Origin: Telopea speciosissima
Lineage: Eukaryota; Streptophyta; Magnoliopsida; Proteales; Proteaceae
Direction of reading: 5' to 3'
DNA length: 64,000 nt
NCBI RefSeq assembly: GCF_018873765.1
Contig: NC_057918.1
Coordinates: 65,722,871-65,786,870 of the forward strand
Position numbers and translations under genes: made by a program. Shown here one piece after another: positions 23,225-33,871 of the stretch. The notes under the pieces are model-generated. The model did no database searches, was not told the origin of the DNA, and saw only the letters and a program-made list of their open reading frames with translations. Numbering within the stretch: position 1 is the stretch's first letter; the number at the start of each line of letters is the position of its first letter.

Positions 23225-23263
23225 TTAACTTTCCCTTTTTTTTTTTTGATAGGTTAACTTTCC
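23225..23263. repeat. Poly-T micro-insertion with 10-bp target duplication
   Basis: TTAACTTTCC at 23225-23234 and 23254-23263 flank 19 bp: a T run then GATAGG. Reverse-complemented, this is CCTATC followed by poly(A), the 3' end of the SINE at 20946-21092. It lies about 180 bp upstream of the start codon of the next gene. Confidence 0.75.
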
Positions 23264-23438
23264 TTTTCTTGATCCTTTGTTGGACTACAAAACGTATAAC
23301 CCTCTTGTCCGTTTTAGAAGCTTTAACTTCAGACTTCACAGTCCCTTCTGTGTCTTAAGCCATGAGAATCCTCTGACTGATCTTCCTTTCAAGGAGACAG
23401 ATTAGGTTCTGAAACCTAGCAGATCGAAACCTCTTCTA

Positions 23439-24841
23439 ATGGGGTGCTTTCTTGCTTGTTTTGGTTCCTCCAAGGACAGGAATCGAAAGCGCCGCCATAG
23501 ACACAAAATCCTCCCTGGAGATCCGGTAAGTTTGCTATTTTGGGTTTTATCGATTTGGTTTACATTAACGAGGTGAACTCGGAGTAGTTAATTACTTACT
23601 ATTTTTGAGTTCTGTTGCAGAGACATGGAAGCTATGAACCTCTGAAACCAGCTCTCTCTTTGAACCAAGAAAGCAAGGAAACACTCATTAGCTCCGTCTT
23701 GGAACAGAGGTTGGTTCTGGATTTTGATTTGGTTTCTTGGGTTTTCTTGGTTCTTTGCTCTATAGATGGCTTATCCTTCTTTTTTGTTTTTTTTCGCTTT
23801 CTTTGAAGGAATATTAAGCCTGAAGAACAATTGAGCTTCAGCACAAGAAAGAAAGTCACCTTCGATTTGAATGTGAAAACCTACGAGAACATATCAGCAC
23901 CTGAAACCACAAATTATTCATGGGAGAACGATGAAGAGATAGAAAGGTGTAAGCAAGAAGAAAAAAGGGCAAAACTAAGCCTACTACCAGCCTCTGAGGA
24001 TGATTCTGTTACATCGAGCTTGGGATCTTACCCCCCAAACCACAGATACCAAAATTGCTGGGACAGCAACGATGAGGAGGAAAATATAGACTTTAGTGAA
24101 AGCGATCTGGACGATGATGATGACGACGATGAAGACGATGGATACTATGATGAGGAAGATGATGAACCAAGAGAATACAAAGCAGATTCTTCCGAATCGT
24201 CTCTCTCTTCACCAATTGAGTCACAGACACAGGGTCGTGCTACTCCACTCAACGATAAGGAAGTTGACAGGTCCATGCCGATCTGTGGTTCACCTGAAGG
24301 GGAACTGAAAACACTACCGTTGAACCAGAATGCTCGAGATAGGAGCAAATATGTTCACTCGGTATTGAACCCAGTTGAGAATCTGTCACAGTGGAAAGCT
24401 GTCAAGGCGAAACCAAGAGCAGCAACAGCCCAATTACAGAATCAGAAGGAAAATGGCAACTTTGAGCAGGAAACACAGATACCCTTCAACCCAGAGCTAA
24501 CTTTCAAGCTATCACTTTTGCAATCCAGCCAAAGCTTCAATCAGTTTAGGCCTAAAAAGCAAGAAACCGCCGTTGATGCCAGCCTTTCAAACTGGTTGGT
24601 GAATGCTGAAACAACACCTGCCATGGATTTGAACTCTAGTTCTTCGTGCAAAGGAATACCTAATACTGCTACCAGCAAATACAGAGAGGTATCAGTGAAG
24701 TAATATTTCTGGTTTGGTTATCATTGGTCAATGGTGGGCTCTTCTAAAAGGTGTTTGGCTGCTATGCAGGATAAGAGAGTGAATTGGCAATCCTCTCCAT
24801 TTGAGACGATTAGAGAAAGCTATAAACAGAGGCTCTGCTGA
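23439..24841 (+). CDS. Plant-specific acidic protein with MGC acylation-type N-terminus
   Basis: Four-exon model: 23439-23525, 23621-23709, 23809-24688, 24770-24841, with GT-AG borders and consistent phase, giving 375 residues. The N-terminus MGCFLACF has Gly2 for N-myristoylation and Cys3/Cys7 for palmitoylation, followed by a basic patch (KDRNRKRRHRHK), which together suggest membrane-surface attachment. Further recognisable blocks are RHGSYEPL, LSFSTRKKVTFDLNVKTYE (with a KVTF motif that resembles a PP1-docking RVxF site), a long Asp/Glu tract (about residues 145-180), and VLNPVENLSQWKAVKAK. I know this architecture from uncharacterised plant proteins but not a biochemical role. If intron 3 (81 bp) is retained, the frame ends in EVSVK-stop at 24703 instead of continuing DKRVNWQSSPFETIRESYKQ to 24841. 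Retention would be a small alternative C-terminus. Confidence 0.82.
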
Positions 24842-25590
24842 AGAGAGGCCAGCAAGCAGTTTCAAATTGTTGTTGTGGTTTCAAGTCATTGATTCCCCTT
24901 TTTTTTGTGATTTTAAGGTTACTGATACTCTTCTGTATGTGTGTGTGAGATACTCAAGCTATTGTTTGTATTATTGCCAAAGTAGTGCCATGCGGTTGTC
25001 TGGTTTTTTATTGTATTTTATTTTATTTGTTTATTCATTTATTTTTTTGCAACATACGGTTGTCTGTTGGATTTAAGAGATTGAAAGTGAAAGATTACAC
25101 ATACTTGTAGTGTATTCAAATTTTAGTATCTCAAATTCATTTCTAGAAGAGAGAACCCTTGAATTATCTTCTGATTAATGTCCTAGGAGCTGCATATACT
25201 GGTCACAAAATGTTAGCAACTTAAACTGTGAATCATCATTCACTTTACAAACAAATCACCTTACTTGCAGGAGATTCACCAGATCCATTTCATGAACATA
25301 AAAAGTATGAAGGGGTCTTTCATTAGCTTTCGCACTGCATTTAATTACAGAAATTCCCCTGGAATGCCTTTTGCTACCATGTCTTTTGGGTGAGCTAGTA
25401 GGTCACACTAGTGATGTGGTCACTATCTGTTCCAGTTACTGGTGGAACCTGGATGGGCTCAACCTTGGAGACAGGGAGGTTTTGAAGCTTCTTACCCCTA
25501 CTTGCTATTGCATGCAAATATCTTTGCATTGTAATTACAGTGTTCCACTGGGTGTTTTTTTGTTGGGAGGGGGGAGGGGGGAGGGGGTTG
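24842..25590. other. 3' flank of the MGC gene
   Basis: Probable 3' UTR up to about 25080 (T-rich, with ATTTTATTTGTTTATTCATT). Then unassigned sequence ending in a purine-rich GGGAGGGGGGAGG tract at about 25565-25590, immediately before the tandem array. Confidence 0.4.
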
Positions 25591-26134
25591 GAGTTTGGTG
25601 GACTTAACACAACTTTTAATTCAAGAAGGTATTGAAGCATGCATTAAGAAACAGGGTAGCACTGGGTTGCAGAATTTGCTCCATTGCTTCCACAGGTCAA
25701 GCTAGTATTATGGGCCAATGATGTCCGAGTTTGGTGGACTTAACACAACTTTTAATTCAAGAAGGTATTGAAGCATGCATTAAGAAACAGGGTAGCACTG
25801 GGTTGCAGAATTTGCTCCATTGCTTCCACAGGTCAAGCTAGTATTATGGGCCAATGATGTCCGAGTTTGGTGGACTTAACACAACTTTTAATTCAAGAAG
25901 GTATTGAAGCATGTATTAAGAAACAGGGTAGCACTGGGTTGCAGAATTTGCTCCATTGCTTCCATAGGTCAAGCTAGTATTATGGGCCAGTGATGTCCGA
26001 GTTTGGTGGACTTAACACAACTTTTAATTCCAGAAGGTATTGAAGCATGTATTAAGAAACAGGGTAGCAGTGGGTTGCAGAATTTGCTCCATTGCTTCCA
26101 CAGGTCAAGCTAGTATTATGGGCCAGTGATGTCC
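25591..26134. repeat. 136-bp tandem repeat, four units
   Basis: Units begin GAGTTTGGTGGACTTAACAC at 25591, 25727, 25863 and 25999, an exact 136-bp period. Units differ at only a few positions (for example GCATGCATT against GCATGTATT, CCAATGATG against CCAGTGATG). The last two units share variants, so the array grew stepwise and recently. No protein domain recognised. Confidence 0.95.
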
Positions 26135-26204
26135 AACATGCTATTGGCTGTCTACTGCTTAGTACGTTCTAGGATTTGATCAGAAAAGTTGATAATTTTT
26201 CTTT

Positions 26205-26380
26205 GGACAGTTTTCCTCCACCCATAGAGGACGGTTCACCCACCATCCTAGGGTTCACAATCACAAACCCCTACTAGGGTTTTAGTATGTTCCAAATACC
26301 CTTCTGATTCCCATTCCCGCCCTCTCCCACCCCTCGGTGAATGGGATCCCTTTCACCATGGGTGAAGGGAAACTCGGTCC
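26205..26380. mobile_element. MITE, family A copy 3
   Basis: Ends GGACAGTTTTCCTCCACCC and GGGTGAAGGGAAACTCGGTCC. Flanks TTTTTCTTT (26196-26204) and TTTTTCATT (26381-26389) form a 9-bp duplication with one difference. Interior CACCATCCTAGGGTTCACAA is shared with copies at 778 and 21861. Confidence 0.82.
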
Positions 26381-26389
26381 TTTTTCATT

Positions 26390-27241
26390 TATAGTACTGA
26401 AGTATGAAATATTTTTCACTTTTAAGAGGTCAAAAGTCAGATGAAAGATCCTCGGATGTGCAAAATAATTTTTATACATAAAATAAAATTGAGTAAAAAA
26501 TATGAGACAATTTTTAGATGTTTTGGTACAGAATAGAAGTGCTTTCATCTCTAGATTCAAGATATATTTTCCTTTTAAATTGTTTGTCTGGGCATTTTTG
26601 GTGATCAGTTCTTGGAAATTACTCTTTGAGATACAGAGCTTGGCTCCATTGTACCAGATTTTCATAATGCAAGTAGAGAAGCTCAAATTTTCATACATAT
26701 AGGGATGGGATGCTCATTTGTCTCAGTAAACAATTTAAGGAAATACACAAGCCAACATCAGAAACACAACAATTTAATCCCAAAAAAACCCTACACACCA
26801 CAAGAGAATTATGGAACAGAAGCCATGGATTATTTGGCTACTCGTGCAACATGATTGTATTTGGTGGATGAACATTTCACTACTTACAATGAAACTATCA
26901 GAAACGTGGAAAAATTACAAAGGTTCCATGTCTATTAAAATATATTACATATTCGGGAATTCTCACTATCGTAATCTACTTGCATTCCAAGGGGTTGATC
27001 CACATCAATGAAATCTATATCAGAATACCCAACTGGCAACTTCAATTTAGTCTGACTTCCTTTCTGATGAAAGAAACAAAATGAAGCCAGAGCACGATAT
27101 AATGTCTCTATTTTCTTGTTGGATGGTCCATGTTTATGTCCACAAGTTGAAGAACAATAAAATCCCAGAACATAATCAAGTTAGAGTACGAGGTGGCGGA
27201 CCCTTGATATTCAACTGACAAATTTGCATTTTTGACTTGAT
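26390..27241. other. 3' flank of the CaaX-protein gene
   Basis: Part next to 27241 should be the 3' UTR of the minus-strand gene. AT-rich; no other gene recognised. The 138-codon minus frame at 26282-26698 overlaps a MITE and is not convincing. Confidence 0.4.
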
Positions 27242-29688
27242 CTACATTATGCTACAGATACAAGAGTCCGCATCCTCATCATCAGAGTCACTTGCATCGC
27301 TGCAAGCAGAGACAGGAGGTTATGGGTGAAACAATGATAAAATAGAAGACGAGAAATGAAGGCTTAAAGTAATATAATGAAAAGAAAAAAAGGGGGAGGA
27401 GGGATTGGGGAACAAAATTGAACCAACTCGTGGCAGCAAACTTCTTGTCAGATATGCAAGGTAATATTCTCAATGATTTCCTTTAGAACCCTTTTACAAA
27501 GTAAATTAGTATTGCAAGCATGGATCACTGTAGACCATTGGATCTACTATACTATTCTCATGGAAGCAAAAACAGCAAGTAGAAAAGATTTGCAGGACAG
27601 ATGATACCCCTTGTTCTAGCTTAAAAGTAAGGCCTATAGAACTATATGAAACATGAAGATTCTTACTTCTCAAAAGCTTTAACTTCTCACCAAAGTTAAA
27701 TAATTGCTGCACTAAATGAAGTGCCCACTTGATAGAAAATCAGTGCAATAACACATATGCCAGACTATCAGCAGGAATTCAAGAGGGAAAGAGCGAGCTG
27801 AAAGCAGAGGTTATGACCAGTTCTTTATAGTAAAGCTCCAAAATAAGCCTCAAAGCTCCTAACTTAAAGAGCCTAATCTCTCTTTTTCATAATAAAAAAT
27901 GATAGAGATAATCTGCAACTTTCTGTAAAATGACAAAAGCATTCACCCATATGGTGCCTTCTCAAAGCTTGGGTTCATTAGTGCAGCAATTTCAGTCACC
28001 CTCAACCACAGAAAAGAAACAAATATTGTTGCTTCCAATTGTTCTAACCATCTGGGAAACAGCACTGAGCTCAAGACAACTGGTTCAATGACTTGCAAAC
28101 AATTACTGACCATACCACTATCTGAGCACATTATCATATAATGGTTTCCCTGAATGCATACCTTTGTAATGTGGAGAGGACTACATTGGTAGAAAGAGAA
28201 GTCTATGAGAAGCTGGAGTTTCCAATAAAGTTTTGTCTTGAAGTAGATTAGTCGAAATATCATTGAGGAAAAGGAAAAGGAAAGGCTATAAGGTACCAAA
28301 GTTTTTCCATCGCAGACCATATTAGAGTAATAGCTCATGAGCAACAGATAGGACAGAGAATGTGGAGCTAGAGTATCCTATAATTATAGATCAACCTAGC
28401 CAGATAACTCTTCACTAGAGCATAGGCTTGAATAAAATAATAGCAATTAAGGCTTCGTACTACAGCAACATATTAGCACACATAATTGAGGCTAGGTGCC
28501 ACAGCTAATACCTCCAGAGGTAATATGGAAATTATGCTACATGGATTCTGTCACTTAGAAATTTCAAACTCTGGAAATAATGACATATTACTGCACGATA
28601 AATTTGCACACTGAAGTTTTAGAACTTGTGATTAAATGGAAGAGGTGATTAGTAGAAAACAGAGTATACTGAAATTAGGGAAAAACTTATGCAATTCCAT
28701 TAAGGGGTCACCAGAAGATATCTTGTCTTTTAGTTTGTGCAAAGTTATCACACACCACCATAAGGGATATATCATTTGAGGCTCTCTCAGGGTTGTAGTG
28801 CCAGAACCAACAGACTGAAGAGGATAATGATGGCATTCATAAGTTTGGAAGGATTAAATAAATGTCATTAATACAACGCCTCCAATTGGAATATGATAAT
28901 AACAAGTTCAAAATACAATTCAAAAGAATGAATAACTCCACTGGGCAACCATCTTATATGTTCTGTCTGTGCAGCATTTTCTGTCATTATTTTTAAATGT
29001 ACCGCACTTCGCAATGCCTCAAACTGCCAATCAAATAGAGGATATTAAGGAGGAAATTTCTAAAGATTGGGAGAACTGCTGAAACAGTAGTTGATGTTGA
29101 ATGAAAGATATGATAATAAGGCATTAAGGTTTGGTCATACTGAAGTAACAGTGACAACAGGAGGAACCGGCATAACAATTTAACCCTAAATTCGGAGCAC
29201 CATCACATCCTTCTTTACACAAACTTTAGGCATTTTAACACTTAATAATTCAAGCAAACCTTGCTATGCTGCACATAAAAATTATCAGCCATTAAAGATG
29301 CACCATTTAATATTCCTATGCTAGATTTTACAGCCTGCCCAAGCAAGCATATTAAATTTAGTGCCTAAATGAGCTAACCCTTCTCAAAATTATACAGATG
29401 ATCATAAATGGATAGGGAGTGAAGAAATGAGAAGAGCGAAGCTGAATCCATGGATTACCTTGGTTGGAATTCCAAAACTTCCACAAGCTTATTACCGTTT
29501 CTGTCATTCCACTGCACTTTCCGCCGCGACTTTTTGGGTTTCTTCGACATACAACCCTTTCGAGGCGATAACAAAGGGTTTAATTCATCATCCTCTTTTC
29601 TATCAGGAGCAACTTCACCTCTCTGAGGCTCTACTGTCGCGGATGGCTTGATTTTGCAGCCATTAGGTTGAGAAACGTCAGTATCCAT
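27242..29688 (-). CDS. Small protein with basic core, acidic tail and CaaX-like C-terminus
   Basis: Two-exon model. Exon 1 is 29688-29459, ending CCA-AG|GTAATCC; exon 2 is 27299-27242, starting TTGCAG|C-GAT. The intron of 2,159 bp is phase 2 and the product is 95 residues. Blocks in order: N-terminal MDTDVSQPNG, acidic RKEDDELNPLL, basic KKPKKSRRKVQWND, then RNGNKLVEVLEFQP. The Ser/Asp/Glu tail (SDASDSDDEDADS) ends CICSIM. The final CSIM fits a CaaX prenylation box, with another Cys two positions upstream that could be palmitoylated, so a lipid-anchored protein is possible; this is inference. The RKVQWNDxNGxKLxEVLEF block followed by an acidic Cys tail is conserved in uncharacterised plant proteins as I recall them. 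The second exon is only 58 nt and would be missed by ORF scanning. Confidence 0.83.
27300..29458 (-). other. Intron of the CaaX-protein gene
   Basis: 2.16 kb, AT-rich, without long reading frames or recognised element ends on either strand. Boundaries follow GT (29458-29457) and AG (27301-27300). Confidence 0.7.
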
Positions 29689-31129
29689 GGATCAGTTACA
29701 CGAATCACACAGCTCAGTGGATCCTTAATTCAAGTAAAAACAAGATCCCGCAGTGAGCGATCAATAGAAAAGCCACCACCTTTCGACAACAAATGGATAA
29801 ATCCATTCGTTTTGATATGGGAAATTCAAAATTGAGAACCCTGGCTCTCTTTATGGGATTGAAAACAGATCCTAGAATTAAATAATGCAAATTTCGTTGA
29901 CTTGGTCCACTGAATTGGAGTCTCCCCTCTTAGAGCCAATTTTGAAAGTAAGGAAAGAATTCCAAATGGAGATCAATCAGAAACAAATCAAGATATTTCT
30001 TAAAGAGACCTGATGCTTCTGTAGCAGAGTTTACCCCCCAAAAGAAAGGAAGTAGGAAGGAGGAAAAGAGAGAAAATGAATTGGAGATGAAAGGGTTGGA
30101 TCACCTATTGGAGAGGGAGAGAGAAAACAAAACGAGAAACAGAGACTGGAACCAGAAAATAACGCTTCGTTTGGAGTATGGACGATGATTGATTTTGTTT
30201 TTTGTTAGAATGGACGATGATTGATGAATGATGGAAAAGCTCTGAAGGCTTTAAGAAGTTATTACTTCTTCTTCTATTCTCATTTACTCTATAATCTGAG
30301 TACGTGGCCTAAGATGGTGTCAAATTGGAATCGAAATCAGATCCAGACCAAATAATCAGAATCGAATCGATTAAAATTTGATTACAATCTGGAACTAAGG
30401 AATAGAATCGAAGAGGGATTTGGTTTTATTTTCCGGATCCAACATAGGAACGGCAATTATAACCAAAACTGGCCGAATTTGGATATCAGTGATTCAGTAT
30501 GTTATAATAGATATTTTACAAGTATTAGATTTTATAATATTATTATATTATAATATAATATATTATACTATATATAGTATAAATCAAGTATATGAACCAG
30601 ATTCAAATCGAAATTTTTGGAACTGGAAACCGAACCGCATAGATTTGGTATGAGTTCCAAATTTCAGAATCGAGGTAAGACTTGGTCTGAATCTGAATCA
30701 CACTAATACTTCTTAGAATCCAATCGGAACGAAACCGAATATCCAATTTTAGACCGATTTAATTAATGAAAATAAAAAAATAAATAATGAAAAATAAAAT
30801 AAAACTTTTTGTCCAAAAAAGTAATGGGAGTATGTGCTAAGATGCGCAAGTTGACCGTCCGCCCACGGTAGTGCGTACGTTAGTTAATCGAATAAGTGCT
30901 TTAGATATTTACCACCAAAAAAAAAATTTGCTAAGATGCGCCAGTTGACCCGTACCCATGGCGGTGCGTAGGTTAGTTTATCTCGTTGGATTCCTCGAAT
31001 CCTCGTTCATGTTCCGCACTTCTCTGGAGCTTGGGGCTGCCGCTGAGCTTGAATGTGTAGGGTCAAGCCGTTTGTCAAATTATTAAAAGGAGAAATGTTT
31101 TCTCTGGGGGTTGGGGATTTTGGATGGAG
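29689..31129. other. Upstream flank of the CaaX-protein gene and AT-rich repeats
   Basis: 29689 to about 30150 probably holds 5' UTR and promoter. 30300-30760 is AT-rich repeat sequence with GGAATCGAA and ACCGAA words, including a palindromic TATAATAT tract (30535-30590). A roughly 50-bp segment (GCTAAGATGCGC, then GTTGACC) occurs at 30836 and again at 30930. Confidence 0.4.
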
Positions 31130-31285
31130 TGGGGGTGGGGGTGCGGGTGGGGTGGCCAATTCTTTCAATTCCTCTAATAGGGAGAGTGGATTCCATCTTG
31201 GACAGTGTTTTCAGGCAGGGGGGAGGGTGGGTATTTCTGCCCCCGTGTGAGGAATTGGAGGGGATAATGATTAGGGGGGGGGGGA
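31130..31285. repeat. Diverged copy of the 1720-1884 MITE family
   Basis: In reverse orientation it shares GAATTGGAGGGGATAATGATT, CAATTCCTCTAATAGGGAG and TTTCAGGCAGGGGGGAGGGT with the element at 1720-1884. Ends are obscured by G runs. Confidence 0.5.
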
Positions 31286-31296
31286 CTTGGAAGGGG

Positions 31297-31711
31297 TAGC
31301 AATCGGTCCAGATTTGGATTATTAGTCTGATTGTTTAATGGTTCTAGTTCTAAATAGTCAAGATTAGAACTAGACCAATAAACTATACGATTCAAAATCT
31401 AAGATCTGGGACCATTAACTAATGGGTAAGCCAGTTCCAGATCCTAATTGGGGAAGAAATTTTTAGGGTCCTTCTGCTCTTCCTCTTCCCCTTCCCCTTC
31501 CCTCGAGTATTCAACTTCCCCCTGTTCGGCAATTCTCCTTTTTTCATTAAGGATTATATATATGATATGATTTAGGGTAGGAGTTGTACAATTCTTCCAG
31601 TTCCTTAACGGTTCCTGGGACTAGACCAGGACCAATAACCTATCACTAGAACTAGATTTGGACCAATAAGCTATTGGGTGGGTCGGTTCCGGTTCAAAAG
31701 TGACACCCCTA
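31297..31711. mobile_element. hAT-like element remnant
   Basis: Left end AGGGGTAGCAATCGG and right end AAAGTGACACCCCT are inverted relatives of the hAT AGGGGTGTCAAT ends seen at 19326 and 54255. Interior rich in GGTTC/GGACC words. No clear target duplication. Confidence 0.45.
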
Positions 31712-33070
31712 CGCCTAGATACATTGGGGGGGAGGAGGGGAGGGGGGACCAAAATGACTGCCCCACCTCCCATGAAAAGCAGTAATGGTCACCCTATTGA
31801 TGCCAACATGATTGTATAAATTATTTAAAAATTTTACTATATAATCTATAGAGGCTGATCTCATCGATTACCTTTTCTTTTGGGTCATTTCCAATGAGAG
31901 GACTCATAGGCAACTAGGAGTCGAACATGCAACCTCTCCTGGACTTAAGTCAAGGCTCTACTACATTAGGAGCCACCACCATCTCGACGATCTCCGTGCT
32001 TAAATTTGGGTTTTTTAACTTTATTTTTCTCTAATCCACTGTTTATTGAATAATAAATTACATAAGGCACCTGTTACCAATGACCCCCTTGTTGACATGA
32101 TTATTCCATGGAGTATAAAATATGTGCAATTGATGATGATGCAACAATCTTGTTTTTATTTCGTTGGGGAGGTTTCCCACGCTTCAGTGTGGGAAAGAAT
32201 CTGCACACTCCATCCATTGGTGTTCACAAAAAGATATCATCCATGTGAAACCGATATATTCATGATAAAAAAAAGGGAGAAAGAACACTGCTAGGACGTG
32301 TGGCTCGTGCGCCAAGATATAGGAACGCGTGAAATTACTGCCCAACCCTCTTGACAAAAAAAATCTCATCCACATTGGTACCCCTGTAAGTACTCTCATT
32401 AGCTCCCGCACTACTGCAAGGGCTGTATTACCAAACAACAGTCTCTTACCATAAATAAAATAAGGGAAAATTTTTCCTATGGGAGAAGGTGGCCCTGCAC
32501 ACACGAGTGGGGACCAATAAGAATGAATGCATGCAGAAGCATCAAGCAATACAGTCATTTCACATTTCATTAGAAGGGGGTGGTCATTTCGCCTCTCTTT
32601 ATATAAATCATTCTCATAACAAGAAAAAAATACATGTGGACCCTCATTTTTTGTGGGAGAGTGTGTAAAAGAGTCCATTCCTCTATTTTGTTATGCTGAC
32701 CAAGTCACAAGCCACAATTCACAATTCAAAACCTCACAAGCCACAATTCTTTTTTTGGCCAACTCCATCATTAACCGAATATGTAGTTGGGAGACAAAAT
32801 GATCTGTTGGGTCTCCAATGGGAATGAGTGAGATGTTCCAAATGGTATGATTACAGATAAGCCTGGAGTCATTCCCATTCCAACAATGATGGTCATATGG
32901 CCACAAAGATCCAACAATGATGGATGAGTCTCCATTCACTAGCAAGCCTAGTCTAAATTTGTACCTTACAAGCCCTTTGCTCTACAGGTCTCTCAACTAC
33001 TCTCAACAAGAATCTTCACTTAAACAATGACATTAAATTTTGATGGAAATTTAATGCTTTGGGACTAACC
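31712..33070. other. Intergenic with TIR-element debris
   Basis: Around 32465-32600 is a half-element beginning GGGAAAATTTTTCCTATGGG, related in style to the foldback MITEs. The 164-codon minus frame at 32184-32678 spans this debris and is not called a gene. Confidence 0.35.
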
Positions 33071-33076
33071 AACTTA

Positions 33077-33139
33077 GGCTACGATGGGTATGCATTCTAG
33101 CTCAATAATGCATTCCAAGAAATCATACCAAACACAACC
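33077..33139. mobile_element. Tiny Tourist-like (PIF/Harbinger) remnant
   Basis: 63 bp between TTA duplications (33074-33076 and 33140-33142). Ends GGCTACGATGGGTATGCATT and ATACCAAACACAACC are imperfect inverted repeats. Confidence 0.45.
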
Positions 33140-33265
33140 TTAGACATCTGAAGTGATCGACTCTTTGAGATAAAAGAGAGGATTTCTCATGACGCCATAT
33201 GCCACACCAATGGTAGTGTGGAAAACAATGTCATTCATATAGGACCCACTTCACTACTATCCTTA

Positions 33266-33868
33266 GATCAGATTTGGTATGATTTCTATTTTGATTTCGG
33301 ATTGAATTCATGAAATAGTCAACAAATAGATTTTTGATCAAGAAATTAAAATTGTTTTGGTTACATCAACCTGAAATATTTCAAGATTCAGAAATCCATT
33401 GGATAGTTCAATTTCTGAGAATAGATTCTCTATATTTCTTTGAGAGAGTGTGGTGGGGGCTAGTGGCAGGTGTAAGGCTGTGAAGGGGGTGGTGGTGATG
33501 GCAGCAGTGGCGGTGGCGGAGGTGATCAAGTAGTGGCGGTGGCATGGTAGTGGTAGTGGTGGCGGTGGTGGTGATGGTAGTGATGGTGGCGGTGGTTGTG
33601 GTGGAAGTGGTGGCATGGAGCTGGTGAGACCATCAAGAGAAGAAGGGTGATGTTATATTTTTAACATGAAATGACTACTTTTCCCATCAAATTAACCATG
33701 TGCTCCTTAAAGAGCAAGAATGAAATCAATTTTAATTTAAAAAATGAAACAACTCCTCAGTCATTTGATTGCTATTTCATTGAAATAAGGTGTAACAATC
33801 AAACCAAACAATTTCAGAAATAGAAATCAACCCATGAAATTGAAATAGAAATCATACCAAATCAGGCC
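33266..33868. mobile_element. Tourist-like MITE (PIF/Harbinger), 603 bp
   Basis: TIRs GATTTGGTATGATTTCTATT and its inverse AATAGAAATCATACCAAATC, with TTA target duplications (33263-33265 and 33869-33871). The interior holds a GGT/GGC-rich tract (about 33480-33620) that creates a spurious His/Pro-rich open frame on the minus strand. Confidence 0.85.
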
Positions 33869-33871
33869 TTA

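Noticed and set aside
25591-26134. CRISPR-like or centromeric array
   Set aside because: Only four long units with no spacers, in plant nuclear DNA; an ordinary tandem duplication.
32184-32678. 164-codon minus-strand frame
   Set aside because: Spans TIR-element debris; no domain and unlikely composition.
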